This document shows, one piece after another, positions 1-9,256 of a DNA stretch of 64,000 bases. The stretch is from Prosthecobacter debontii (lineage in GTDB: Bacteria > Verrucomicrobiota > Verrucomicrobiia > Verrucomicrobiales > Verrucomicrobiaceae). The notes under the pieces are model-generated. The model was given only the letters and a program-made list of their open reading frames with translations, ran no database searches and was not told the origin of the DNA. The stretch is taken from positions 1-64,000 of the forward strand of contig CAMAQH010000020.1 of the NCBI GenBank assembly GCA_945860295.1. Reading direction: 5' to 3'. A program made the translations under genes and the position numbers. How positions within the stretch are numbered: the first letter of the stretch is position 1; the number at the start of each line of letters is the position of its first letter.

Positions 1-1392
1 AATGATCTGCTGGGTGCCGAGTTCCTTGAGCACGTTATTCAGACTCTGGATGCCACTGGCGAGCGCGCGGTTGTAGTCGCTGCTCTGCTTTACGGCATCG
101 CTGACAGAGGTGGTGAAATCTTCACGCATCCTGCTTATGGCGCGGGCAAATTCGGTATCGACGCGCTCCTGGTGAGCGGCGGCGCGCTTATCGAGGTTGT
201 CGGCCTGATCTTTGATTCTGGCGGAAAGGCTATTGAGATCGACGAGGAATTCCTTTTGCGCACTGGCAACGGCTTTGACGAGCACTTCCATGATGCCCTG
301 CGTGTCACCACCGGCGATGCTGCCGCCGTCGTTGAGGCGTGGCAGGAGGACTTCGTTACAGAAGGAATCGATGTCATTGAGGCAGTCATCTTCGGCCTTC
401 ATCATGGAGTTCAGCGGGAAGTTCAGCGTCATGGCCAGCACGAGGCCGAGAAGTGTGGCATCAAAGGCAGTGCCTAAACCGCTGGTCACTTTGTTGATGG
501 ATTCCATGATGAGCTTCACATCTTCGACATTGGAAAAGTTCATGCCGCCGATGGCGTGAGAAAGACCGAGTACGGTGCCGATGAAGCCGAGGATGGGGAT
601 GGCCCAGAGAAAGGCTTTCAATAGTGTGTAGCTGCCTCCGATCCTCATGCTGTCGATGTCGGACTGACTGGAGAGCATGTTGGTCACATCACCGACGTTT
701 TGCTTCACCTCGAACAGTTCGAGTGCTTTGCGAATGCGGTTCACCATCATGCTGTCACGCAGTCTCATGGGCAGTTTGTAGAGCTGGTCGATGAATGAGC
801 CGACATTGTTGGCATTGATTTCAGCGCCCATTTCCCATGGCAGCACATCGAGCATGAGCGCCTCTCTTTGATGGCGTAGCTTTTTGAACTTCAAGTAAAC
901 GATGGACATGGCCCAGGTGAAGAAGAGGGTGTTCGTGAAGCTAACAAGCATGTGCTTGTAGAAGAGTGAGGCCACAAACTGCATGGTCGTGTACTCGGCC
1001 ACTGGCACCTTATCACTTGGGTTAAAAGGAAACAGAATCCCAACCCAGGCGATGAATAAGACCAAACCAATAGCAAAGCTGAGTAGTGAGTTTGGATTGG
1101 TGGGATCTTTTTCCGCCCAGCCGCCGCGAGCTGCTGTGGGGGCAGGGGAGAAGGACGGCGCAAAAGTCGGCTGTATGGGCTGATCAGGCACATCGGCATC
1201 GCTGCCCCAGACATCGTCCGCTGGTGGCGGTGTAAAGCCGCTCGGTATCGGCAGACCGGAGGCAGCCGGGTTTTCTCCAGGATTTTCCGGGACGGGAATT
1301 TTGGTGTTGCAGCCGGGACAGCGGATGACTTTGCCGAACATTTCCGGCTCGGCCTTGAGCTGCATATCGCAGGAGGGACACTTGAATTTCAC
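1..1392 (-). CDS. MotA/TolQ/ExbB proton channel family protein with N-terminal zinc ribbon (C-terminal end runs off the window)
   Basis: Manual minus-strand translation from a GTG at 1392: VKFKCPSCDMQLKAEPEMFGKVIRCPGCNTKIPV..., then hydrophobic segments and ...LLKAFLWAIPILGFIGTVLGLSHAIGGM...GLGTAFDATLLGLVLAMTLNFPLNSMMK... typical of MotA/TolQ/ExbB. The frame stays open to position 1; the ORF track omits it because it lacks a stop. Confidence 0.85.
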   Translation of the reverse strand, partial: MKFKCPSCDMQLKAEPEMFGKVIRCPGCNTKIPVPENPGENPAASGLPIPSGFTPPPADDVWGSDADVPDQPIQPTFAPSFSPAPTAARGGWAEKDPTNPNSLLSFAIGLVLFIAWVGILFPFNPSDKVPVAEYTTMQFVASLFYKHMLVSFTNTLFFTWAMSIVYLKFKKLRHQREALMLDVLPWEMGAEINANNVGSFIDQLYKLPMRLRDSMMVNRIRKALELFEVKQNVGDVTNMLSSQSDIDSMRIGGSYTLLKAFLWAIPILGFIGTVLGLSHAIGGMNFSNVEDVKLIMESINKVTSGLGTAFDATLLGLVLAMTLNFPLNSMMKAEDDCLNDIDSFCNEVLLPRLNDGGSIAGGDTQGIMEVLVKAVASAQKEFLVDLNSLSARIKDQADNLDKRAAAHQERVDTEFARAISRMREDFTTSVSDAVKQSSDYNRALASGIQSLNNVLKELGTQQII

Positions 1393-1629
1393 GGTGAGGT
1401 TTCCAGTTGGGTTGATTGATGGGATGCGTTCGGAGCGCGGACTGATTAAAATGTTGATTGAAGCGGACTGCCTTCCAACCAACAAGGCTTATTACTGTCT
1501 CGAATACGCACTTTTGGAATCTTTGTTGGGGAGGCTGCCAAATGAAGTCTGAATCTGAGCGGTGGTGCAAGAATGGAAAAGCAATCTTGCTTGAGGCTGC
1601 GGATGTTCCTATCCTCGATTCACCGTTTT

Positions 1630-2301
1630 ATGAAATCTACCCTCTTTGCCTTCGCCTGTGTCCTCACTAGCAGTTCAATGCTGCACGCTAATCCTGAAAT
1701 CCCGCGCGCTGTGGCGCAGAGTTTCGGGGAGGCGGTGGCGGGAAATATTCTTCTGCTCAAAGGCACGGGCACGACTTCAGAGCCTGTCGAATGGGTGGCG
1801 TTCTCGCGTGATGCCTTTCGCAGTGACGAAGTCTTGCGCATTACGGTGAAGCTGGAGGGCACACAGTGGAATGCGATCCCCGCCGGAGCTGGCTCCAAGA
1901 TTCTCTCCCCCGCGCCTAACCGGACCGTGGATTTTGCCAGACTTCATGAGCGCAGTGCTGATGCGCGCGTGGTAGCGGCCAAGGCGGCGGCACTTGCCCA
2001 GAGTTCTTTTGTCAGTGTGGACTATCAGCTTGCTGCCAATGCCGAGACCGGAATTCCCGAGTGGGGACTAGCCTTGAAAGACGATGCTGGCTATGAGGTT
2101 GGTTTTTGCGTCGTTTCTGCTGAGACGGGTGCGCTTTCCTTTCAGGACTGGACACCCCGCATCGCAATGGAGTCGAGCTTTGAAACGGGAGAAGGCGAAC
2201 GGGTCGCCAAGTCCGTCAAGCGCACGGCACGCAAGGCCTGGAACTGGACTGACAAGGCGCGCACTGAAACAAAAAGTTTCTTTCGCGAGTTGTTCCGCTG
2301 A
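1630..2301 (+). CDS. Hypothetical secreted protein
   Basis: Long ORF (track 1573..2301); internal Met at 1630 begins a signal-peptide-like sequence MKSTLFAFACVLTSSSMLHA. No family recognised. Confidence 0.6.
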   Translation: MKSTLFAFACVLTSSSMLHANPEIPRAVAQSFGEAVAGNILLLKGTGTTSEPVEWVAFSRDAFRSDEVLRITVKLEGTQWNAIPAGAGSKILSPAPNRTVDFARLHERSADARVVAAKAAALAQSSFVSVDYQLAANAETGIPEWGLALKDDAGYEVGFCVVSAETGALSFQDWTPRIAMESSFETGEGERVAKSVKRTARKAWNWTDKARTETKSFFRELFR

Positions 2302-2486
2302 TTTTCACAGACCTGACAATATGCGCAGCTCTGGTTTTTTGACACAATCCGCGGCGGACTTTCTGCTTTCTGAGTTAAGCGACAAAGGCGTTTTTACGTC
2401 TTGACGCACCATCGCTGGTCCAGCATTACTGAGCGCCTCCGACCGCTCAGGATCGGAACCTGTTTCAGACCTCATCTATCATCCCT

Positions 2487-4868
2487 ATGACCGGAGTCTC
2501 CCTTTTATCACGAATCATTCTTTGCCCATTGCTGGCGCTGGCTCTCATCGGCGCCTCTAACCTGCGCATCTATGCCCAGGTTTCCCTCGACTCTCCAGCA
2601 GCTGCAGGTCGCAAGATCGTTCGTCAGGTCGATGTGGTTTTCAAAGGAGCCGCAACGATGGATGCAAACCGCTTGCGCGCCCAGATGTCCACTCGCGTGG
2701 GAGAACCTTACACGGATGAATCCGTCGAGCGAGACATCCGCACACTCTACGCGACAGGCTCCGCCGAAAACGTGGACATTCAGGCTTTTGATATGGCTGG
2801 CGGTGTGCGCGTTGTGGTGACCGTCTCTGGCCGTGGCGGCATCGCCGAGCTTAGTTTTCTGGGAAATGCAGCTATTGACAACAGCAAGCTACTCAAAGAC
2901 ATCGAGATCAAAGTGGGAGACCCAGTCGATGATGCAAAGCTCACCACAGCACAGCAAAAAATTCGCGAGGCTTATGAGAAAAAAGGTTTCTCTGATGTTG
3001 GTGTCACCTATGATGTAGCTCCATCGACCAAAGAAGGCTTTTCGAGTGTCGTCTTTAAAATCGAAGAGGGTGGCCGTGGATTGATTGGTGACATCAAGTT
3101 TGAAGGCAACAATGCCATCAGCGCCAAGAAATTGAAGGGTAAGATTAAGAGCAGAGAGAAGACTTTTTATCGCCTTTGGGGTAAGGCTGGTAAAATCGAC
3201 AACCAAGTCCTTCTTGATGACGTCAAAGCCATTGAACAGGCCTTTCAGGATGAAGGTTATGTCTATGTAAAAGTCGGTTATCGCCGCGAGCCACTTGATG
3301 AAAAGAGTGTGTCTTTGATTTTTGAAATCAATGAAGGTGGCAAATATGAAGTGGCCAATGTGGACATGCAGGGAATCACCGTTTTTACCAAGGATGAACT
3401 CACCCCCGCTATTCTCACGGAGACGGGTGTTTCTTATTCTGGAACGGACGTGCGCGGTGACGAAAAAATGATTCTTGATTACTATGGTTCCCGTGGTTAC
3501 GCCGATGCCCGTGTTGACACACAGCTTTCTGACGCTGGTCCAGGAAAACTCAATGTCGCCTATGTTGTTTTTGAAGGCGGAAAGTCCTTCATTCGCAAGG
3601 TCAATATTAGTGGTAATGCCAAGACTAAAGATGAAGTTATTCGCCGTGAGCTCACCTTTGCTCCTGGTGATGAACTCAACACCGTGAAGTTGGAAGCCGC
3701 GCAGACGACGCTGGAAAATATGAACTACTTTGAAGGCAAAAGTGAGGCCAACCCATTGACCATTCGCCCACTTGCAACTGAGGTGGACGGATTCAAGGAC
3801 GTGGAAGTGAACGTGACCGAGAAACCGACAGGCTCCGTGAACTTCGGTGCAGGCTTTAGCTCCATTGACAGCCTAGTGGGTTTTGTGGACGTGACACAGA
3901 CTAACTTTGATATCTCCGACTGGGGAGATTTCCGTGGTGCTGGTCAGCGTTTTAATATGAACATCCGCTACGGAACACGCACCTCGACCTTTAACACGAG
4001 TTGGACTGAGCCTTGGTTTCTGGGTCAGAAATTGGCTCTTACAGTTCAGCTCTTCTATCAAAACTTGAACTACCTATCGACACGCTTCGATCAGGTCAAT
4101 ATCGGCACCTCCATTGGTCTCAGGAAGCCCCTCGGAGATCACTCTTATCTTGAAGGAACTTACACCCTACAACAGACATCAATCGATGTGGAGAGAAGCG
4201 GTGATTCGACCAAGGTCTTGCTCGACGAAGAAGGTGATTATATTGAGAGCAAGGTCGAACTGGGCTATGTGCATGACACTCGCGACAGCGTCTTTATCAC
4301 TCGTAAAGGGCACAAATTTGAAGCGGGTCTGATGGCTGCTGGCCTGGGTGGTGATGTGCAAGCCTTTGGCGGTAATCTTGGTGGCCAACAGTATTTCCAC
4401 CTTCCTGGTGACACGATCTTGAGCTTTGAGGGTATGGCTCGCTGGGTGCAGGGTGACAATGTACCGATCTTCGAACGCCTATTCCTCGGCGGTGCCAACA
4501 ACCTGCGCGGTTACGACTACCGTGAAGTGGGTCCAAAAGACGTTTCAGGTGAAGCCATGGGCGGTAATTTCTCCATCTATGGGTCCGCCGAATATTCCTT
4601 CCCTATCCTGGAGAAGGTTCGCGGTGCCGTGTTTTGGGATGCCGGCATGATCTCTTCGGATGTTGAGGCAAAGGTTGGTGCTGTTGGTAACATTAGAAAT
4701 GGCGGCCAGATCGTTGGTGATGGTGAAGTCTATTCAAACGTCGGTATCGGTCTTCGCTTATTCCTACCTATTGGTCCCATTCGTGTTGATCTGGGCCTGC
4801 CCCTCGTGAAGGACAAGTTCGTCGGCGACAGCCCGCGCTTCCAGTTCAACATGGGTTACAAATTCTAA
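2487..4868 (+). CDS. bamA: Outer membrane protein assembly factor BamA
   Basis: 793 aa with signal peptide, repeated POTRA-like segments and a C-terminal barrel (FLGGANNLRGYDYREVGP, IRVDLGLPL, terminal FNMGYKF); followed by ompH and lpxD. Confidence 0.95.
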   Translation: MTGVSLLSRIILCPLLALALIGASNLRIYAQVSLDSPAAAGRKIVRQVDVVFKGAATMDANRLRAQMSTRVGEPYTDESVERDIRTLYATGSAENVDIQAFDMAGGVRVVVTVSGRGGIAELSFLGNAAIDNSKLLKDIEIKVGDPVDDAKLTTAQQKIREAYEKKGFSDVGVTYDVAPSTKEGFSSVVFKIEEGGRGLIGDIKFEGNNAISAKKLKGKIKSREKTFYRLWGKAGKIDNQVLLDDVKAIEQAFQDEGYVYVKVGYRREPLDEKSVSLIFEINEGGKYEVANVDMQGITVFTKDELTPAILTETGVSYSGTDVRGDEKMILDYYGSRGYADARVDTQLSDAGPGKLNVAYVVFEGGKSFIRKVNISGNAKTKDEVIRRELTFAPGDELNTVKLEAAQTTLENMNYFEGKSEANPLTIRPLATEVDGFKDVEVNVTEKPTGSVNFGAGFSSIDSLVGFVDVTQTNFDISDWGDFRGAGQRFNMNIRYGTRTSTFNTSWTEPWFLGQKLALTVQLFYQNLNYLSTRFDQVNIGTSIGLRKPLGDHSYLEGTYTLQQTSIDVERSGDSTKVLLDEEGDYIESKVELGYVHDTRDSVFITRKGHKFEAGLMAAGLGGDVQAFGGNLGGQQYFHLPGDTILSFEGMARWVQGDNVPIFERLFLGGANNLRGYDYREVGPKDVSGEAMGGNFSIYGSAEYSFPILEKVRGAVFWDAGMISSDVEAKVGAVGNIRNGGQIVGDGEVYSNVGIGLRLFLPIGPIRVDLGLPLVKDKFVGDSPRFQFNMGYKF

Positions 4869-4920
4869 TTCGCATCCTTATCATACACTACATTAGCTCC
4901 AACCCTCTCAGTCTCTCCTT

Positions 4921-5529
4921 ATGATCCGTTTCTTCATTCTCGCTCTTACCCTATCTAGCCTTGCCACCAGCCATGCCGTGGATCTCAAATTCGGCGTCGT
5001 GGACATGTCCAAGGCGTTTTCCGAATACTTCAAAACCAAAGAAGCTGCCGAAAAGTTCAAAGGCAATCTCGACAAAGCTCAGAAGGAAATGAATGATCGC
5101 TGGTCCGTGTATAAGAATCTGATGACGGAGATGCAAAAGCTCAAGAAAGAGGCCAGTGATCCCATCATGAACCAGGATGCTCGGCAAAAGAAAGCCGTGG
5201 AGTTTGAAGAGAAAGCTAAAGAGTTGCGCGCCCTCGAGCAGGAAATCGGCGAAGCCCAGAATCGCCGCAGCAGCCAGCTCAAGCAGGAAGACATGAGCAT
5301 CCGCAAGGGTATCTACGATGAGATTCTTATCGTGGTCAGAGAGAAGTCCAAGACCGAGAATTATGACTTCGTTTTCGACAAGTCTGGCATGAGCCTTTCC
5401 ACCGTGCCGATGCTTGTCTATTACAAGGATGCCGTGGACATCACTGATCAGATCGTGGTTGAACTCAACAAAACCGCGCCTGCCAGCACTGCCGCCCCAG
5501 CCGCTGCCAAAGAAGAAAAGAAACTCTGA
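4921..5529 (+). CDS. OmpH/Skp family periplasmic chaperone
   Basis: Signal peptide, KFGVVDMSKAFSEYFKTKEAAEKF and a long coiled coil; sits between bamA and lpxD. Confidence 0.9.
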   Translation: MIRFFILALTLSSLATSHAVDLKFGVVDMSKAFSEYFKTKEAAEKFKGNLDKAQKEMNDRWSVYKNLMTEMQKLKKEASDPIMNQDARQKKAVEFEEKAKELRALEQEIGEAQNRRSSQLKQEDMSIRKGIYDEILIVVREKSKTENYDFVFDKSGMSLSTVPMLVYYKDAVDITDQIVVELNKTAPASTAAPAAAKEEKKL

Positions 5530-5551
5530 TTTTTCTTCTAAAGATCATCCG

Positions 5552-5585
5552 AGGCACGCCGACCTAACTCGGCGTGCCTTTTTCA
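5552..5585 (+). terminator. Rho-independent terminator-like hairpin
   Basis: Perfect 11-bp inverted repeat AGGCACGCCGA-CCTAAC-TCGGCGTGCCT followed by TTTTTC, just after ompH. Confidence 0.8.
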
Positions 5586-5597
5586 TTTCGACCCATT

Positions 5598-6647
5598 ATG
5601 AGCACAAGTATCAGCCATCAACGCCTCGCTGAAATCGTCGGCGGAGAACTTATTCAAGGTGACCCAGCGGCATTGGTCACAGGCATGAACTCGATCCGGG
5701 AAGCGGTTTCTGGCGAAGTGACCTTTCTGGGCAATACACGTTACTTAGCTGCCCTCAAAACAACTAAGGCGACGGCCATCTTGGTGAGTTCAAACTTCAA
5801 TGAGCCTATGGAAGGTGTTGCACTCATCTGTGTGACCAATCCTACGCTGGCCTTTACTAGTGTGATTCGTCATTTTGGACCATCGGTAAAGCCATTTATC
5901 CCAGGAGTTCATGCCTCGGCGGTTGTCTCAGCGACAGCCGTCTTTGATCCGCAGAAAGTAAGTATCGGCCCGTGTGCTGTCATTGAGGACTGTGTGATCA
6001 TCGGTGATGGAACCGTCATCCATGCAGGGGTCTTTGTGGGGCAGGGGGCGCGCATAGGAAACGACTGCGTGCTGTATTCAAATTGCACCATCAAAGATCA
6101 CTGCGTGCTTGGTCATCGCGTCATCATCCACACCAGCAGCGCCATTGGCACAGATGGCTTTGGCTACGAATTCTCCAATGGACGCCATGTCAAAATCGAT
6201 CAGGTCGGCATCGTTCAGATCGACGACGATGTGGAGATCGGCTCCTGCTCCACCATCGACAGGGCTAGGTTTGGCCGCACCCGGATCGGTGAAGGCACGA
6301 AGATCGACAACCTCGTGCAAATAGGCCACAACGTGACTCTTGGTAAGCATTGCGTCATCGTCTCCCATGTCGCGCTCGCAGGCAGTACCCGTTTTGGAGA
6401 CTACGTCACCATCGCCGGTCAAGTCGGCGTTGGCGGCCATCTTGAGATTGCTAGCAAAGTCACCCTCATGGCCAAAAGCGGCGTCACGAAAAACATCACT
6501 GAACCCGGAGCCTACGTGGGCTTCCCCGCCAAGCCACTCATGGAAGGCCACCGCCTCCAAGCCTCCACAGGCAAGATCCCAGACATGATCGACCGCATCA
6601 GGGAATTTGAAAAGCGTTTGGCCGCACTAGAAGACCAAGGCAAGTAG
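5598..6647 (+). CDS. lpxD: UDP-3-O-(3-hydroxyacyl)glucosamine N-acyltransferase LpxD
   Basis: MSTSISHQRLAEIVGGELIQGD N-terminal domain and left-handed beta-helix hexapeptide repeats; IHTSSAIGTDGFGYEFSNGRHVKIDQVGIVQIDDDVEIGSCSTIDRARFGRTRIGEGTKIDNLVQIGHN is LpxD-typical. Confidence 0.95.
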   Translation: MSTSISHQRLAEIVGGELIQGDPAALVTGMNSIREAVSGEVTFLGNTRYLAALKTTKATAILVSSNFNEPMEGVALICVTNPTLAFTSVIRHFGPSVKPFIPGVHASAVVSATAVFDPQKVSIGPCAVIEDCVIIGDGTVIHAGVFVGQGARIGNDCVLYSNCTIKDHCVLGHRVIIHTSSAIGTDGFGYEFSNGRHVKIDQVGIVQIDDDVEIGSCSTIDRARFGRTRIGEGTKIDNLVQIGHNVTLGKHCVIVSHVALAGSTRFGDYVTIAGQVGVGGHLEIASKVTLMAKSGVTKNITEPGAYVGFPAKPLMEGHRLQASTGKIPDMIDRIREFEKRLAALEDQGK

Positions 6648-7147
6648 GCCGTCGGATCTCGTGCTTCTGTGTGAGTTGCACACCTATTCAGCCGTGGGTT
6701 AGCAAAGCGCAAAACTTCACGTCCCAGGCGCAGATGAGAACCTCTGGCGCAGGAACCGCCACAGGGGCGGAATGTTGAAGAAGACCATCAGATAAACGGC
6801 ATACTCCAAAGCATCGAGCCGCCACGTCTCCTTAGGCGGCCGACTTAAGCATCCCCGAGGGTGCCACTGGCGGTGAAGGCCCGCAGGGAAATCAAGGCCC
6901 ACCCGGAGAGTGACGAATGCCGCCCTGGCCGGCGATATCAGCAGCACCAGTAGCAACTCAAATATGGTGACGACGCTGGACACGCCTTTTGCCGATCCTG
7001 ATGACGAAGCAGTGAGAGTGAAGATAAACGCGCTAGTCCTAGCTCTGAGGCGCTGAACATCAAAAAGCCATACCGACCTCGTAGCTTGGCGTGCTGCATG
7101 ATGAGTTCGGCGTCTGGAACACCTGGCTTCAGACGGCTCTGGCGAGA

Positions 7148-7747
7148 CTAGATGTCGTCCTCGACGAGTTCGACGTTTTTGCCGCCGATCTTTTCCAGGA
7201 AGGACTTGGTGCCTTCTTGGGAGAATTTGGGGTCGCGGGCTTCGATGACGACGAAGAAGCCGTCATCGGAGAACTTGGGGAATTGCTTGGAGGCAAAGAG
7301 GGGATGATTCAGACGCGGCAGGCCCATGAGTGCCAGCAGGCCAAACAAGGTTGTGAAGGCTGAGAACAGGATGGTCAACTCGAACATCACGGGGAAGAAG
7401 GCTGGCAAAGTCCAGATGTCGGTGGGCTTGGCCTGAACGACTGTTGGGTAGGTTTCTGCGAGTGTCTGAAGGAAACCGAGGCCGATGCTGGACCAGAAAT
7501 TGGTCTGAGTCAGCGTCTGGAGCGTGAAGGCAATGGAAGTGCCAGTGATGCCGCCGCAGAAGACGAGGTAGGGCAGCTTGGAACGCTTCACGCCCATGGC
7601 ATGATCCATGCCGTGAATGGCGAAGGGGGAGTGGACATCCCAGCGCTGATAGCCCGCGTCACGGACGTGTTCGGCGGCGTGATAGAGGTCTGCCACGCTG
7701 TCAAATTCAGCAAGGAAGCCATGGACTCGTTTGAGGGTAGTGCTCAC
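7148..7747 (-). CDS. actD: Alternative complex III subunit ActD (DUF3341)
   Basis: 199 aa with two TM segments and GFLAEFDSVADLYHAAEHVRDAGYQRWDVHSPFAIHGMDHAMG; adjacent to the ActC/B/A genes. Confidence 0.9.
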   Translation of the reverse strand: MSTTLKRVHGFLAEFDSVADLYHAAEHVRDAGYQRWDVHSPFAIHGMDHAMGVKRSKLPYLVFCGGITGTSIAFTLQTLTQTNFWSSIGLGFLQTLAETYPTVVQAKPTDIWTLPAFFPVMFELTILFSAFTTLFGLLALMGLPRLNHPLFASKQFPKFSDDGFFVVIEARDPKFSQEGTKSFLEKIGGKNVELVEDDI

Positions 7748-7768
7748 AGAAAAATCGTGGGTGGAAAG

Positions 7769-9247
7769 TTAAGCGAGTGCTTTGGGGACGTGCCTGTCTG
7801 AGTAGTCCATGAGGTCTTCCTCTTGGATGCCGTCCTTGCCATGGTCATCATGGTGCGGATTGGATTGTGGCAAGACGCCTTTGACTTCACCGATGGCGAT
7901 GACAGGCAGGAAACGCAGGAACAAAAGGAAGAGCATCATGAAGAAGCCGAAGGTGCCGAGGAAGGTGACTTTATCGACCCAAGTGGCCTCATAAGCGCGC
8001 CATGAGCCTGGGATGAGGAGGCGCTCCAGGGTGGTGGCAATGATGACATAGCGCTCAAACCACATGCCCATATTCACGCACATGCAGACGGCCAAGACGA
8101 CCCAAACATTGTGGCGGCACCAGCGGAACCAGAAGAACTGTGGGGCAAAGACGTTGAAGCCAAACATGAAGTAGTAGGCCCAGGTGGACGCACCGTAGAG
8201 GCTGCGAAGCTGGAAGGTCTGGAACTCGAACTTGTTGGCGCTGTAATAAGCCATGAAGAACTCCATGCAGTAGGCGTAACCAACGATGGTTCCTGTTAGC
8301 AGGATGATCTTGGCCATGTTGTCGATGTGCTTGGGCGTGATCAGATCGCTGAGACCATAGATTTTACTCACGGGGATCATGAGAGTGAGCACCATGGCAA
8401 ATCCGCCAAAGATAGCACCAGCCACGAAATACGGCGGGAAGATGGTGGTGTGCCAGCCGGGAACAATCGATGTGGCAAAGTCAAAGGACACGACGGAATG
8501 CACGGAGAGCACGAGTGGTGTGGAGAGCGCTGCGAGAAGCATGTAAGCGGTCTCATAGTGACTCCAGTGGCGGTTAGATCCGCGCCAGCCGAGGGAGAAG
8601 ATGCCATAGAGGGTCTTTCTCAAACCGGGCTTGCAGCGGTCACGCAGTGTGGCGAGATCGGGCACGAGGCCGAGGAACCAAAACACGGCTGAGACGGAGA
8701 AGTAGGTGGATACGGCGAACACGTCCCAGAGCAGTGGGGATTTGAAGTTTTGCCAGATGGCATTGGCGTTCGGGATCGGCGCTAGAAACCAGACCATCCA
8801 GACACGACCGACATGGAAGGCTGGAAACAAACCGGCGCACATCACAGCGAAGATCGTCATGGCCTCAGCGGCGCGATTGACGGACGTACGCCATTTTTGA
8901 CGAGTGAGGAAAAGAATGGCGGAGATTAGAGTGCCAGCGTGACCGATACCGATCCAGAACACGAAGTTTGTGATGTCCCAAGCCCAAGCAACGGGCTGCT
9001 TCTGACCCCAGACACCGACTCCGGTGCTGATAAGGTAAGCGAAGCAGAAAACCATGATACCCGTCAAAATGACGGAAGGCACCATGAGCACCCACCAGAG
9101 CAGTGGCTGCTTATTTTCAACGATTCCGCAGATGCGGTTTGTGATCCAGGAGTAGGAACGATTATTGAGGACGAGTGGCTCGCGGTCCAGGATGCGGGGA
9201 GCACCTGTGTGAGCTTCTGAATGTGGCGCGATGGTCGTGGCTTCCAT
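7769..9247 (-). CDS. actC: Alternative complex III subunit ActC (NrfD/PsrC-type polytopic quinol-interacting protein)
   Basis: 492 aa with about 10 TM segments; NrfD-like, directly between ActB and ActD genes. Confidence 0.92.
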   Translation of the reverse strand: MEATTIAPHSEAHTGAPRILDREPLVLNNRSYSWITNRICGIVENKQPLLWWVLMVPSVILTGIMVFCFAYLISTGVGVWGQKQPVAWAWDITNFVFWIGIGHAGTLISAILFLTRQKWRTSVNRAAEAMTIFAVMCAGLFPAFHVGRVWMVWFLAPIPNANAIWQNFKSPLLWDVFAVSTYFSVSAVFWFLGLVPDLATLRDRCKPGLRKTLYGIFSLGWRGSNRHWSHYETAYMLLAALSTPLVLSVHSVVSFDFATSIVPGWHTTIFPPYFVAGAIFGGFAMVLTLMIPVSKIYGLSDLITPKHIDNMAKIILLTGTIVGYAYCMEFFMAYYSANKFEFQTFQLRSLYGASTWAYYFMFGFNVFAPQFFWFRWCRHNVWVVLAVCMCVNMGMWFERYVIIATTLERLLIPGSWRAYEATWVDKVTFLGTFGFFMMLFLLFLRFLPVIAIGEVKGVLPQSNPHHDDHGKDGIQEEDLMDYSDRHVPKALA

Positions 9248-9256
9248 GAGTCCGGA

